Source: Undibacterium cyanobacteriorum (GTDB taxonomy: Bacteria; Pseudomonadota; Gammaproteobacteria; Burkholderiales; Burkholderiaceae_D). Taken from it: a stretch of 64,000 bases of DNA. The stretch covers positions 62,001 through 126,000 of the forward strand of contig NZ_CP133720.1 of assembly GCF_031326225.1 (NCBI RefSeq), read 5' to 3'. The position numbers and the translations under genes were made by a program. The notes under the pieces were generated by a model. That model was not told the origin of the DNA. It ran no database searches and saw only the letters and a program-made list of their open reading frames with translations. Positions 35,457 through 43,329 of the stretch are shown piece after piece (position 1 is the first letter of the stretch; each line of letters starts with the position of its first letter).

Positions 35457-36626
35457 ATGTCATACCCTCACTTATTACAATTGCCCTACCACAGCAACCC
35501 TTATCCTATCTACGTTGAGTTACGCGAGCGAGGCGAATTATGGTGGGATGACCGCCATCAACCGTGGCTTGCGACGACGAGCGACAGCGTTGCAGCGATT
35601 CTGAGTTCTCTCGATTGTGTCGTGCGCCCACCGCATGAATTAGTGCCGAAGGCGATTGCGAATGGAGCGGCTGGTCAGATCTTTGGAAAGCTGATGCGTA
35701 TGAATGAAGGTGAAGCGCATCGTCTAGCGAAAGCGAGCTTACAACAAGCCTTACGCCAGATCACGCCGGACCGCTTACAAACCATCATGCAAGCGCAGAA
35801 TGGTTTCATCGACTTGCTCGATGGCCCGCAACATCAGTCTCACCAACTGGATCCAGAACGCTTGAATCGATGGATCTTTGCAGTACCGGTGCGCACTATG
35901 GCAATGGCACTCGGTTTTGATCATGCGCAGAGCGCGGTCATCGAGCAGGAAATTGCCGACTTCGTCGCCTGTTTATCGCCACTTAGCCACGAGATGGCAT
36001 TACAGCGCGCGCATCAAGCAGCATTACATTTACAGCAGCGTTTAGCGCAGATGTTTCAAGAGCAATCTGGCGAAGAGGGTAGTTTCGCCCATGCCTATCA
36101 ACTCGCCATCGACGAACATGGATGGCAAGATGCCTCAGCGTGGATCGCCAATTTACTTGGCATTTTGTCGCAGACTTACGAAGCCAGCGCTGGTTTGCTG
36201 GGTAATTGTATTGTGGGTTGTATTGCTCATTTGCGTACCCAGGGGCTTCATCGTGATTTCCCACTAGAGAGCGATGTACAGCGCTATGTGCAGCAGATTG
36301 CACAACAAGATCCAGCGATCCACAATACTCGTCGCTTCGTCGTGCGTGATTGGGAGATTGCTGGGCAAACTTTAAAAGCTGGGCAGACGATTTTGTTATT
36401 GCTGGCGTCGGCCAATCATAGTGAAGCGGAAGCGCAGATGAGTTTTAGTCATGCTCGTCACCGCTGCCCTGGTGAGGCTTTGGCACTGAGCATCGCCAGC
36501 TCCGCTCTAACGCTTTTATTGCAGGCGTACTCGAGCGATGCTTTGAGGGATTTGCAGTTTCAGTATCGGCCATCGATGAATGCGCGCATGCCCACCTTTT
36601 CGCATCTTAATGATGCCTCAAAATGA
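35457..36626 (+). CDS. Cytochrome P450
   Basis: A 389-residue soluble P450. The haem-thiolate loop is MSFSHARHRCPGEALALSIA with Cys337, which keeps F-x(6)-C-x-G in slightly altered form (Arg instead of Gly after Phe-Ser-His-Ala). The stretch RRFVVRDWEIAGQTLKAGQT precedes it, as in bacterial class I enzymes. The I-helix (LGILSQTYEASAGLLGN) lacks the usual acid-alcohol pair, replaced by QTYEA, which may alter oxygen activation. It heads a plus-strand cluster with an ABM monooxygenase and a DUF6058-like gene. No ferredoxin gene is adjacent. Confidence 0.87.
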   Translation: MSYPHLLQLPYHSNPYPIYVELRERGELWWDDRHQPWLATTSDSVAAILSSLDCVVRPPHELVPKAIANGAAGQIFGKLMRMNEGEAHRLAKASLQQALRQITPDRLQTIMQAQNGFIDLLDGPQHQSHQLDPERLNRWIFAVPVRTMAMALGFDHAQSAVIEQEIADFVACLSPLSHEMALQRAHQAALHLQQRLAQMFQEQSGEEGSFAHAYQLAIDEHGWQDASAWIANLLGILSQTYEASAGLLGNCIVGCIAHLRTQGLHRDFPLESDVQRYVQQIAQQDPAIHNTRRFVVRDWEIAGQTLKAGQTILLLLASANHSEAEAQMSFSHARHRCPGEALALSIASSALTLLLQAYSSDALRDLQFQYRPSMNARMPTFSHLNDASK

Positions 36627-36641
36627 AACCAAGGAACAGCC

Positions 36642-36995
36642 ATGATTACCGTCATCTTTGAAGTACAAACTAAACCCGGCCAGCAAGATCTGTATCTGCG
36701 AATCGCGGCGGAATTGAAAGAACAATTGAGTAAGATCGATGGCTTCATTTCGATCGAGCGTTTTCAAAGTTTGAGTATGCCCGATAAGTTATTGTCGCTC
36801 TCTTTTTGGCGCGATGAAGCTGCTGTCATCGCGTGGCGCAATCTGGAAATGCATCGAGCGGCGCAAGCGCAAGGGCGTGCCAGTATTTTCCAAGACTACC
36901 GTATTCGTGTCGCGTCGGTGATGCGTGACTATGGCATGCAAGAACGAGTCGAAGCGCCGCACGATAGTGTGCATTTCCACGGTGGCACAGCATGA
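36642..36995 (+). CDS. Antibiotic biosynthesis monooxygenase (ABM) domain protein
   Basis: A 117-residue ABM-domain protein: VIFEVQTKPGQQDLYLRIAA, then DGFISIERFQSLSMPDKLLS, LSFWRDEAAVIAWRN and HRAAQAQGRASIFQDYRIRV. Members are small dimeric cofactor-free oxygenases, quinol oxygenases or haem-degrading enzymes. It lies 15 bp after the P450 gene and overlaps the next by 4 bp. A joint role with the P450 in oxidising a small aromatic or quinone is plausible. Confidence 0.86.
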   Translation: MITVIFEVQTKPGQQDLYLRIAAELKEQLSKIDGFISIERFQSLSMPDKLLSLSFWRDEAAVIAWRNLEMHRAAQAQGRASIFQDYRIRVASVMRDYGMQERVEAPHDSVHFHGGTA

Positions 36996-37726
36996 GTCCG
37001 CAAACACAACACTATCTTGATCAGTTTTATATCAGCGATTTGGACTTGATGCAGGCATGGTCTGTTGCGCGTGAAGAATTCGATCATCTATTGTCAGAGG
37101 GTGTGTTGGCGAGCCCCAGTTATTGGATCCACGCGGGACGTTTGCATTCGGTGGTATTCGGTGATTTGGAAGCCAGCGACCTCGCTGACCAACAATTCTT
37201 TCATCGCGATTTACGAGAGGATATGCAAGCGCGTTTCGTGTATTGGCGAGAACACGGCGTCGCTGCAACCCTTGCCCATTTTGAGCAGCGTTTCAAGCAG
37301 CACTGTCTTGCTGCGTTACTCAATTGGCAGCAACAGCGTTGGCCTTTGCAGGATTGTACGAATGATGATGGCGAGCGATGTGAGTCCGCTCTACAAGAAC
37401 GTGCGAACAAGTATTGGGATTATCTACAGCAAGGCATTTTCGGATTGTGCGTACAACAGGCGGGGTCTGTCTCGCACATCGTCGAGAAAGAACTACTGCA
37501 AGAGCGCCTTAGTTTGCTTTACCAATCTCAAACGGAGTTGGCGGAATCGACCAGCGCAAGTTCGGAAGAGCCAAGCTTTGCGCAGACGAAGTCATGCTCT
37601 TCAGCATCGACCATCGCGGAGTTACAAACGAATTATGCGCGAGCGTGCATGCCATTCTCGCCAGTGGAATATCCACGCAGTAGTCGATATCGCTTGTTGG
37701 AGCTGCTTCAGAGCGAATCAGTTTGA
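36992..37726 (+). CDS. DUF6058-like protein, last gene of the P450 cluster
   Basis: A 244-residue soluble protein. The start HYLDQFYISDLDLMQAWSVA, followed by LLSEGVLASPSYWI, fits my memory of DUF6058, of unknown function. The tail has a Ser-rich linker (ESTSASSEEPSFAQTKS) and the close CMPFSPVEYPRSSRYRLLEL. It overlaps the ABM gene by 4 bp (ATGA), so it is translationally coupled to it. No catalytic motif recognised. Confidence 0.72.
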   Translation: MSPQTQHYLDQFYISDLDLMQAWSVAREEFDHLLSEGVLASPSYWIHAGRLHSVVFGDLEASDLADQQFFHRDLREDMQARFVYWREHGVAATLAHFEQRFKQHCLAALLNWQQQRWPLQDCTNDDGERCESALQERANKYWDYLQQGIFGLCVQQAGSVSHIVEKELLQERLSLLYQSQTELAESTSASSEEPSFAQTKSCSSASTIAELQTNYARACMPFSPVEYPRSSRYRLLELLQSESV

Positions 37727-37782
37727 ATAGGACTTGGGTGGGGCATGCCATTCCCCGCCCAGTCATTTGGCTGATAATGCAA

Positions 37783-37838
37783 CCAAGCAGCCAAGCAGCC
37801 AAGCAGCCAAGCAGCTAAGCAGCTAAGCAGCCAAGCAA
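37783..37838. repeat. Tandem repeat, 7 x 8 bp (CCAAGCAG)
   Basis: Seven head-to-tail 8-bp units: four CCAAGCAG, two CTAAGCAG and a final CCAAGCAA. It lies between the convergent stops of the DUF6058-like gene and mnmE. The unit count could vary by slippage. Confidence 0.95.
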
Positions 37839-37850
37839 CAATAATGATCC

Positions 37851-39263
37851 CTACTTCCCAATACAAAAACGCGAGAAGATCACGCCGAGTAAATCATCGG
37901 AAGTAAATTCACCGGTGATGCTATTGAGTCGATCTTGTGTGAGGCGCAGTTCTTCGGCGAACAGGTCGAGTGATTGATCGTTTTGTGCCGCATATTCGGC
38001 TGCTTGCTGTAAATGTTCGTGAGCGTGTTTGAGTGCGATCAGATGGCGTTCGCGTGCCAAATACAAAGATTCGCCTGTTTGCTGCCAACCCGCGATGCGC
38101 AGCAATTCTTTGCGCAACAAATCCATGCCCAGATGTTCTTGCGCTGACAAATACACTTGCGTCAAATCGTTGATCGTATCGACGCTAGCATGATGACCAG
38201 ACAGATCGATTTTGGTCCAGACGCAAATCACAGGGACATCATCAGGGAATTGCGCGGCGATTTCTTCATCGGCGCGAGTTGGGCCACGGCTGGCGTCGAG
38301 CAAATGCAAAATCACGTCGGCCTTATGCACTTCAGCCCAGGTACGTTCTATGCCAATGCGTTCCACCGCATCGATCTTCGGACTTAAAGTCTCATCGACG
38401 ATTTCATCGTGATCGTGGCGTATCCCCGCGGTATCGATGATATTGAGTGGAATCCCTTCGATATGGATGGTTTCGGTGACTTTGTCGCGTGTGGTACCAG
38501 CGATTGGGGTGACGATCGCAATATCATCGCCCGCTAAAGCATTCAATAAAGACGACTTACCCACATTCGGTTGACCGGCCAAGACCACGTTCAAACCTTC
38601 GCGCAATAAAGCACCTTGCGCGGCTTGTTCGAAAACGGCACGTAAGGCTTCTTGAATCGCAGCGAGTTGACCACGGGCGTCGGACTTTTCTAAGAAGTCG
38701 ATTTCTTCTTCGGGAAAATCTAAGGTCGCTTCTACCAACATGCGCAGGTGGACCACTTTCTCAACCAGTGCATGAATCACTTTGGAGAAGGCGCCCGACA
38801 TCGATTGTGAAGCGGACTTTGCTGCCGCTTCGGTCGAGGCTTCGATCAAGTCAGAGACAGCTTCAGCTTGCGCCAAGTCGAGCTTGTCATTCATGAAGGC
38901 GCGTTGGGTAAATTCGCCCGGTTGCGCCAATCGCAAACCCTCTTCTTTGCCGGCCTCTAAACAGCGCTGCAATAACATCTGCATCACGACCGGGCCGCCA
39001 TGGCCCTGCAACTCCAAGACATCTTCGCCAGTGTAAGAATGCGGCGCTTTGAAGGCGATCGCCAAGCCCTGATCGATGACGCTACCATCGGCTTGTTTGA
39101 AATCGAGATAGGTCGCGTGCCGTGGTTTGAGTGCGGTTTCGCCAAAGAGGGCGCGGGTGATGCCGCTGAGGTCTTTACCGGAAATGCGCACAACGCCAAT
39201 CCCGCCACGTCCTGGAGCGGTGGCGATGGCAACAATGGGAGTGCTGTCGTAGTGATGTGTCAT
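37851..39263 (-). CDS. mnmE: tRNA modification GTPase MnmE
   Basis: A 470-residue GTPase that, with MnmG, adds the carboxymethylaminomethyl group to U34 of certain tRNAs. The N-terminal tetrahydrofolate-binding domain starts IVAIATAPGRGGIGVVRISG. The G domain has GQPNVGKSSLLNAL (G1), IAGTTRD (G2), DTAG (G3) and TKID (G4). The C-terminal CIGK carries the functional Cys. Its position beside yidC and the origin is typical of proteobacteria. It is separated from yidC by the yidC terminator and a pair of dRS3-like repeats, so it has its own promoter. Confidence 0.97.
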   Translation of the reverse strand: MTHHYDSTPIVAIATAPGRGGIGVVRISGKDLSGITRALFGETALKPRHATYLDFKQADGSVIDQGLAIAFKAPHSYTGEDVLELQGHGGPVVMQMLLQRCLEAGKEEGLRLAQPGEFTQRAFMNDKLDLAQAEAVSDLIEASTEAAAKSASQSMSGAFSKVIHALVEKVVHLRMLVEATLDFPEEEIDFLEKSDARGQLAAIQEALRAVFEQAAQGALLREGLNVVLAGQPNVGKSSLLNALAGDDIAIVTPIAGTTRDKVTETIHIEGIPLNIIDTAGIRHDHDEIVDETLSPKIDAVERIGIERTWAEVHKADVILHLLDASRGPTRADEEIAAQFPDDVPVICVWTKIDLSGHHASVDTINDLTQVYLSAQEHLGMDLLRKELLRIAGWQQTGESLYLARERHLIALKHAHEHLQQAAEYAAQNDQSLDLFAEELRLTQDRLNSITGEFTSDDLLGVIFSRFCIGK

Positions 39264-39401
39264 GAAGAAATTCTATACTTGCTTTGAATCAATGGTGGAA
39301 ATTGGTGCTCGCTGTCGTCAAAACACCACAAGTTTTTGCTAGTTTGTAGACGCTCTACACAACCGCAAAGCGCTTTTTGGCAACTTAATTTTTGAGTCGT
39401 C

Positions 39402-39477
39402 ATTCCCGCGCAAGCGGGAATCCCTTGCTGATTTCTTATCGATCGAAAAGACCATGGATTCCCGCTTGCGCGGGAAT
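39402..39477. repeat. Pair of dRS3-like repeats
   Basis: Copy 1 at 39402-39421 (ATTCCCGC-GCAA-GCGGGAAT) and copy 2 at 39458-39477 (ATTCCCGC-TTGC-GCGGGAAT). Their loops and outer flanks are reverse complements, so the two copies face each other and could fold together. Confidence 0.88.
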
Positions 39478-39529
39478 GACGCATGGCTTGAGGTTGGGTA
39501 GCGCGCTCCTGTGATGTTTCGTCGTTCAT

Positions 39530-39558
39530 AAAAAAAGCCCATTCGAAAATGGGCTTTT
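39530..39558 (-). terminator. Rho-independent terminator of the rpmH-rnpA-yidD-yidC operon
   Basis: An 11-bp stem (AAAAGCCCATT / AATGGGCTTTT) with loop CGAA, followed on the minus strand by seven T. It lies 21 bp past the yidC stop. Confidence 0.88.
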
Positions 39559-39578
39559 GATGAGTGCCGAAGCCGATT

Positions 39579-41288
39579 TTAGCTGCGGTGTTCTGGTGGC
39601 ACGATCTTGTTATTGATGACCCATTGCTGAGCAATCGACAAAATATTGTTGACCACCCAGTACAAGACCAAGCCAGATGGGAAGAAGATGAACATGACCG
39701 AGAACATCAATGGCATGAACAACATCATCTTCGCTTGAATCGGATCCGCTGGCGCTGGGTTCAGTTTGGTGGTGATGTACATCGAGATTGCGTACAAAAC
39801 TGGCAAGATGAACCATGGATCAGGCTGCGTCAAATCGGTGATCCAACCCACCCATGGTGCGCCACGCATTTCGACGGAGGCTTGCAAGACCCAGTACAAA
39901 GCCAAGAAGATCGGCATCTGGATCAACATTGGCAAGCAACCACCAAGCGGATTGATCTTTTCAGTTTTGTAGAGCTCCATCATGGCTTGATTGAGCTTCT
40001 GTGGTTCGTTCTTGTATTTCTCTTTGAGCGCTGTCATTTTTGGTGTCAGTACTTTCATCTTAGCCATACTACGGAAACCAGCAGCAGACAGTGGGAATAA
40101 GGCGAGTTTGATACCGATCGTGAACAAAACAATCGTCCAACCCCAGTTACCGATGAATTTATGGATCAATTCCATCAGCCAGAACATCGGTTTGGCGAGC
40201 ATGGAGAGCTTCCAATAGTCTTTGACCAAATCCAAGCCTGGTGCGATTTTTTCCAGAGTGGCTGTTTCTTGTGGGCCGGAATACAAGCGGGCCGTAATTG
40301 CTGCAGTTTGGCCTGGGGCGACGGTTGGGTACTTAACGACGTTACCGATGGCGTACAGGTTTTCAGTCTCAGCGACCTTTTTGGTGAAAACTTCGCGTTC
40401 TACTTTTTCATCCAAGATGAAAGCAGATACGAAGAAATGTTGAATGATTGAAACCCATCCGTTGTTGGCGCTAGTTGGGTGATCTGGTACATCAGGTTTT
40501 TTCGTTTCCTTGGCTTTGTTTGCGCGCTTTTCGATGTCTTCGAACGAAAGTTTTTGGAAGAATTTTTCTTCTGTGTAAAGTGCAGGCGCATAGAACTCAG
40601 TCGTTCCTGAGAACATGCCGCCAGATTTGGGTTTGGTACCGTCGTGTATTAGTTGCAGATATAAAGACGGGGCAATTGGTGCATTTGTATTGTTAGTCAG
40701 TTCGTGTTTTACACCAATGACATAGTCACCTTTTTTGAAGGTGTAGGTCTTTGTCAACTTGACGCCTTCAGACTGGGTTTCTAATACGAGACTAATTTCG
40801 TTGCCATTGCCGATATCTCGGTTGCCAGGCAAAGCAATGTATCCAGCGTGATGATCGAGTCCTTTTGCGCCGATCAAACCCGTTTGCGCAGCATAAGTAC
40901 GGTCAGCTGTATGATCAAACAAGACCACATTCTTCTTCGCATCCACGCTATCGGCGTACTTCAACAATTCCAAGCGTTTGATTTCACCGCCGATGGTATC
41001 GATGTCCGCTTTCACAACGTCTGTTGTAATCGTGATGGTTTCACTCTTAACTGGCGTCACTGTGCCATCAGCCGCTGTAGTGGTCGCCGTTGGTGTGCTT
41101 ACTGCAGCAGCACTGGCAGCAGTTGCATTAGCACTAGCAGAGGCGGAAGCGCTCGCTGCTTGAGTTTGTTGGGCTACAGGTTTCGGGAAAAACATTGAGT
41201 TCTTGCCCGTATGTTGCATCCATTTGTCCCATAGCAGGACGAGCGACATCGTGAAGATGACCCACAGGAAGGTACGCTTGATATCCAT
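39579..41288 (-). CDS. yidC: Membrane protein insertase YidC
   Basis: A 569-residue inner-membrane insertase for Sec-dependent and Sec-independent proteins. There is an N-terminal helix (TFLWVIFTMSLVLLWDKWM), an Ala/Ser/Thr-rich linker (residues about 40-75, with SASASASANATAASAAA), a large periplasmic beta domain (about 80-345) and five conserved C-terminal helices (about 360-560, with FPLSAAGFRSMAKMKVLTPK). MDIKRT is the usual start, so ATG 41288 is preferred to 41297. It is the last gene of the rpmH-rnpA-yidD-yidC operon. Confidence 0.96.
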   Translation of the reverse strand: MDIKRTFLWVIFTMSLVLLWDKWMQHTGKNSMFFPKPVAQQTQAASASASASANATAASAAAVSTPTATTTAADGTVTPVKSETITITTDVVKADIDTIGGEIKRLELLKYADSVDAKKNVVLFDHTADRTYAAQTGLIGAKGLDHHAGYIALPGNRDIGNGNEISLVLETQSEGVKLTKTYTFKKGDYVIGVKHELTNNTNAPIAPSLYLQLIHDGTKPKSGGMFSGTTEFYAPALYTEEKFFQKLSFEDIEKRANKAKETKKPDVPDHPTSANNGWVSIIQHFFVSAFILDEKVEREVFTKKVAETENLYAIGNVVKYPTVAPGQTAAITARLYSGPQETATLEKIAPGLDLVKDYWKLSMLAKPMFWLMELIHKFIGNWGWTIVLFTIGIKLALFPLSAAGFRSMAKMKVLTPKMTALKEKYKNEPQKLNQAMMELYKTEKINPLGGCLPMLIQMPIFLALYWVLQASVEMRGAPWVGWITDLTQPDPWFILPVLYAISMYITTKLNPAPADPIQAKMMLFMPLMFSVMFIFFPSGLVLYWVVNNILSIAQQWVINNKIVPPEHRS

Positions 41289-41327
41289 TTTTTCCATGTA
41301 CTCGATAAAATTAAAAATCTTAAAAAT

Positions 41328-41657
41328 CTATTCGAACTGATGCGACCCAGCCGACTTTGAACTCGTGCTTGGAAGCGATTGCGGTGTGCCAGAATCCGAT
41401 GTGGGGGCGACACCATCTTTTTCATGCCCATCGTGTTGATGATGTTTGCAAGGGACGAGATCGACACCACCAGGGTGCCACGGGTGGCATTTGCATAAGC
41501 GTTTGCCAGCCATCCACGAACCACGCAATGCGCCGTATTCGCGTATTGCTTCGGCGGCATATTCAGAACAACTCGGATAAAAACGGCAATTTTGCCCTAA
41601 CATCGGACTAATTGCTAATTTATACCCACGTAGTAACAGTAAAAGTAAGGCTTTCAT
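41328..41657 (-). CDS. yidD: Membrane protein insertion efficiency factor YidD
   Basis: A 109-residue YidD with the core YKLAISPMLGQNCRFYPSCS, then EYAAEAI and CKCHPWHPGGVDLVP, an amphipathic helix plus Cys-rich body. It is about 25 residues longer than common YidD; the extra C-terminal tail is Ser/Thr-rich and low-complexity (VAPTSDSGTPQSLPSTSSKS). The start overlaps the rnpA stop by 4 bp. It helps YidC-dependent insertion. Confidence 0.93.
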   Translation of the reverse strand: MKALLLLLLRGYKLAISPMLGQNCRFYPSCSEYAAEAIREYGALRGSWMAGKRLCKCHPWHPGGVDLVPCKHHQHDGHEKDGVAPTSDSGTPQSLPSTSSKSAGSHQFE

Positions 41658-42139
41658 GCACCCTGCTCCGTCGTCTTGGTCACGGTTAAGGAGCTCGGCA
41701 TTGCCTCATTGATCTGCTTCGAGGTGCGTGCAGCTTCGGCAAGCTTGGCCAAGTTGTGGCGTTGCGCTTGAAATAATTGCAGCATTTCAGCACGTAAAAT
41801 GCGTTTGAGCGCCGCCGTGGTGGCTGGGCCTTGCTTGCTATTGACGGGTTTGGAGAGGCGCACTACGCAATCAACATTGCTGAGTGCCAATTGGCGAAAG
41901 ACTTCGCGCGTGATGCGTTTGATCATATTGCGCGTAATCGCGCGCGGCGCAAAACGCTTGGCCGCAACGACCCCAAGACGGGCATGATCAAATTGATTGC
42001 TGCGCGCATACAACACAAAATGAGTGCTGCGTTGCACGGGCCGCAAACGAAAAACGGATGAGAACTCATCCGTTTTAAGAATTCGTTGTTCCCGCGTAAA
42101 ACTACCGCCGGACAACTGAAACTGAGCGTGGTCTTGCAT
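41654..42139 (-). CDS. rnpA: Ribonuclease P protein component
   Basis: A 161-residue RnpA, the protein subunit that helps RNase P RNA remove tRNA 5' leaders. The core is LKTDEFSSVFRLRPVQRSTH, then RLGVVAAKRFAPRAITRNMI and KRITREVFRQ (the basic RNR-type motif). It is longer than the usual about 120 residues owing to a C-terminal extension (after about residue 125: QAQRHNLAKLAEAARTSKQI). ATG 42139 is preferred; a GTG at 42166 would add nine residues. It lies between rpmH and yidD as usual. Confidence 0.94.
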   Translation of the reverse strand: MQDHAQFQLSGGSFTREQRILKTDEFSSVFRLRPVQRSTHFVLYARSNQFDHARLGVVAAKRFAPRAITRNMIKRITREVFRQLALSNVDCVVRLSKPVNSKQGPATTAALKRILRAEMLQLFQAQRHNLAKLAEAARTSKQINEAMPSSLTVTKTTEQGA

Positions 42140-42387
42140 AGAAGTCGAGGCAGTCAAATTAGTCACAATAAAAAACTCAGCCTATTGAACAAACTAAATT
42201 GACAAAGTGCAAATAATTTAAGCACCGACTCCGTATGGTTCTTATAAAAGATCCCGACCAACGCAGCGGTATGCAAGAAATTCAATTATAGGGATGCAGA
42301 AAAAGGCGCTTCCCGCAGCAATACAAGAGTATTGCGAGGACAAGCAACGAATTGCTGCGCCCTAGAATTGGATTTAATGTATGCCGA

Positions 42388-42522
42388 TTAAGCTGCGAGG
42401 CGCTTACGGCCTTTAGCACGACGTGCGTTCAAAACTGCGCGGCCACCACGTGTTGCCATGCGAGCGCGGAAACCGTGAGTGCGCTTACGACGAACTACGG
42501 AAGGTTGAAATGTACGTTTCAT
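42388..42522 (-). CDS. rpmH: 50S ribosomal protein L34
   Basis: A 44-residue basic protein read directly from the minus strand: MKRTFQPSVVRRKRTHGFRA, then RMATRGGRAVLNARRAKGRK and RLAA. This is the full L34 signature (KRTFQPS, HGFRARM, GR.VLN.RR.KGR..L). It is the first gene of the operon running to yidC and marks the left flank of the origin-proximal spacer. Confidence 0.98.
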   Translation of the reverse strand: MKRTFQPSVVRRKRTHGFRARMATRGGRAVLNARRAKGRKRLAA

Positions 42523-42981
42523 GTTGATCTCACTATTTGAGCAAAAAATAAATCGGAATTACGGGTACTGCTATGCGTCAATTGCTGCTGTAATTCTTTG
42601 CAAAGCTGTATGGAACTTTACAAATCAACGATGGCAACGCGCGCTATTGCTATTTACACCCAGTTTTTTATACGCCTACTGCCCCAAACACTGCTCACGG
42701 CTGCAATTTATTCAATTCGCCATTTGCGTGACCGCTACAAAACAACATAAAGACAGACTCAGCGTGAGGCCAGAACCAAGGCTCAGGCTACGTTTAGACT
42801 CGTTTTAGTGCGTTTGTATTTCGATAGCGCGGTTACAACAGAAAGCTGCGCATAACAAAACAGGGTAGGGAACCCGTAATTAGACACCATTTTCTCTGGG
42901 CTTGTCAACGGATTTGCCTCTTTTTATGGCAGTTCTTGGTAACTTGGTGAAAAAGAAATTCAAAAGAAATTTGCGCTTGCC

Positions 42982-42990
42982 TGTGGATAA
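42982..42990 (-). promoter_or_regulatory. DnaA box
   Basis: TGTGGATAA, the exact reverse complement of the consensus TTATCCACA. It lies about 340 bp upstream of the dnaA start. It may serve dnaA autoregulation or origin binding. Confidence 0.75.
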
Positions 42991-43068
42991 CTCTGGCTGC
43001 GGAGGGTAAAATAAGGGGCTTGGAAGTATTGCTTTGGATCATCAAAAATTTAATGCTTGAATAACATT

Positions 43069-43095
43069 TTGCACCGCCGTCTGCTCCTTTATAAT
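43069..43095 (+). promoter_or_regulatory. Putative dnaA promoter
   Basis: A perfect -10 TATAAT at 43090-43095, with a weak -35 candidate TTGCAC at 43069 (15-bp spacing). It lies 235 bp upstream of the dnaA ATG. Confidence 0.45.
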
Positions 43096-43329
43096 GAAGC
43101 GAGCGCCTTCGGTGTTTTATTTTTTCTGCATGATGCCTTGTCTCTCGATCGCGTTTCGAACGTGCTCGGATGACGGCAGTAATACCAAAACAAAAGTGGA
43201 ACAGTTGGTGATGTGAGGCTCATAAGGTCGAACACATCAGCCGTTTTGAGAAGAAGGATTTACCTCAATCAGTTCTTGGTTTTTGCGTAAATCCTCAGAA
43301 TAAGTGTTGAGTAAAAAGTAAAGCGATTC

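Larger units (their letters stand above)
39264..39578. other. mnmE-yidC spacer
   Basis: About 315 bp. It holds the mnmE promoter region, two dRS3-like repeats in opposite orientation and the yidC terminator. Open frames crossing it are repeat-derived. Confidence 0.6.
42523..43329. other. rpmH-dnaA spacer, possible origin region
   Basis: About 800 bp with no convincing gene, between divergent rpmH and dnaA. It holds one perfect DnaA box (listed) and the dnaA promoter. I scanned both strands by eye for further boxes and found none with fewer than two mismatches, so origin function is not proven. The rpmH promoter should lie at its left end. Confidence 0.55.

Noticed and set aside
37783..37838. 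Possible CRISPR-like array
   Set aside because: Units are only 8 bp and contiguous without spacers; it is a simple tandem repeat.
39260..39634. 124-codon minus-strand open frame across the mnmE-yidC spacer
   Set aside because: Its apparent peptide comes from the two dRS3-like repeats and the yidC terminator; it overlaps the end of yidC.
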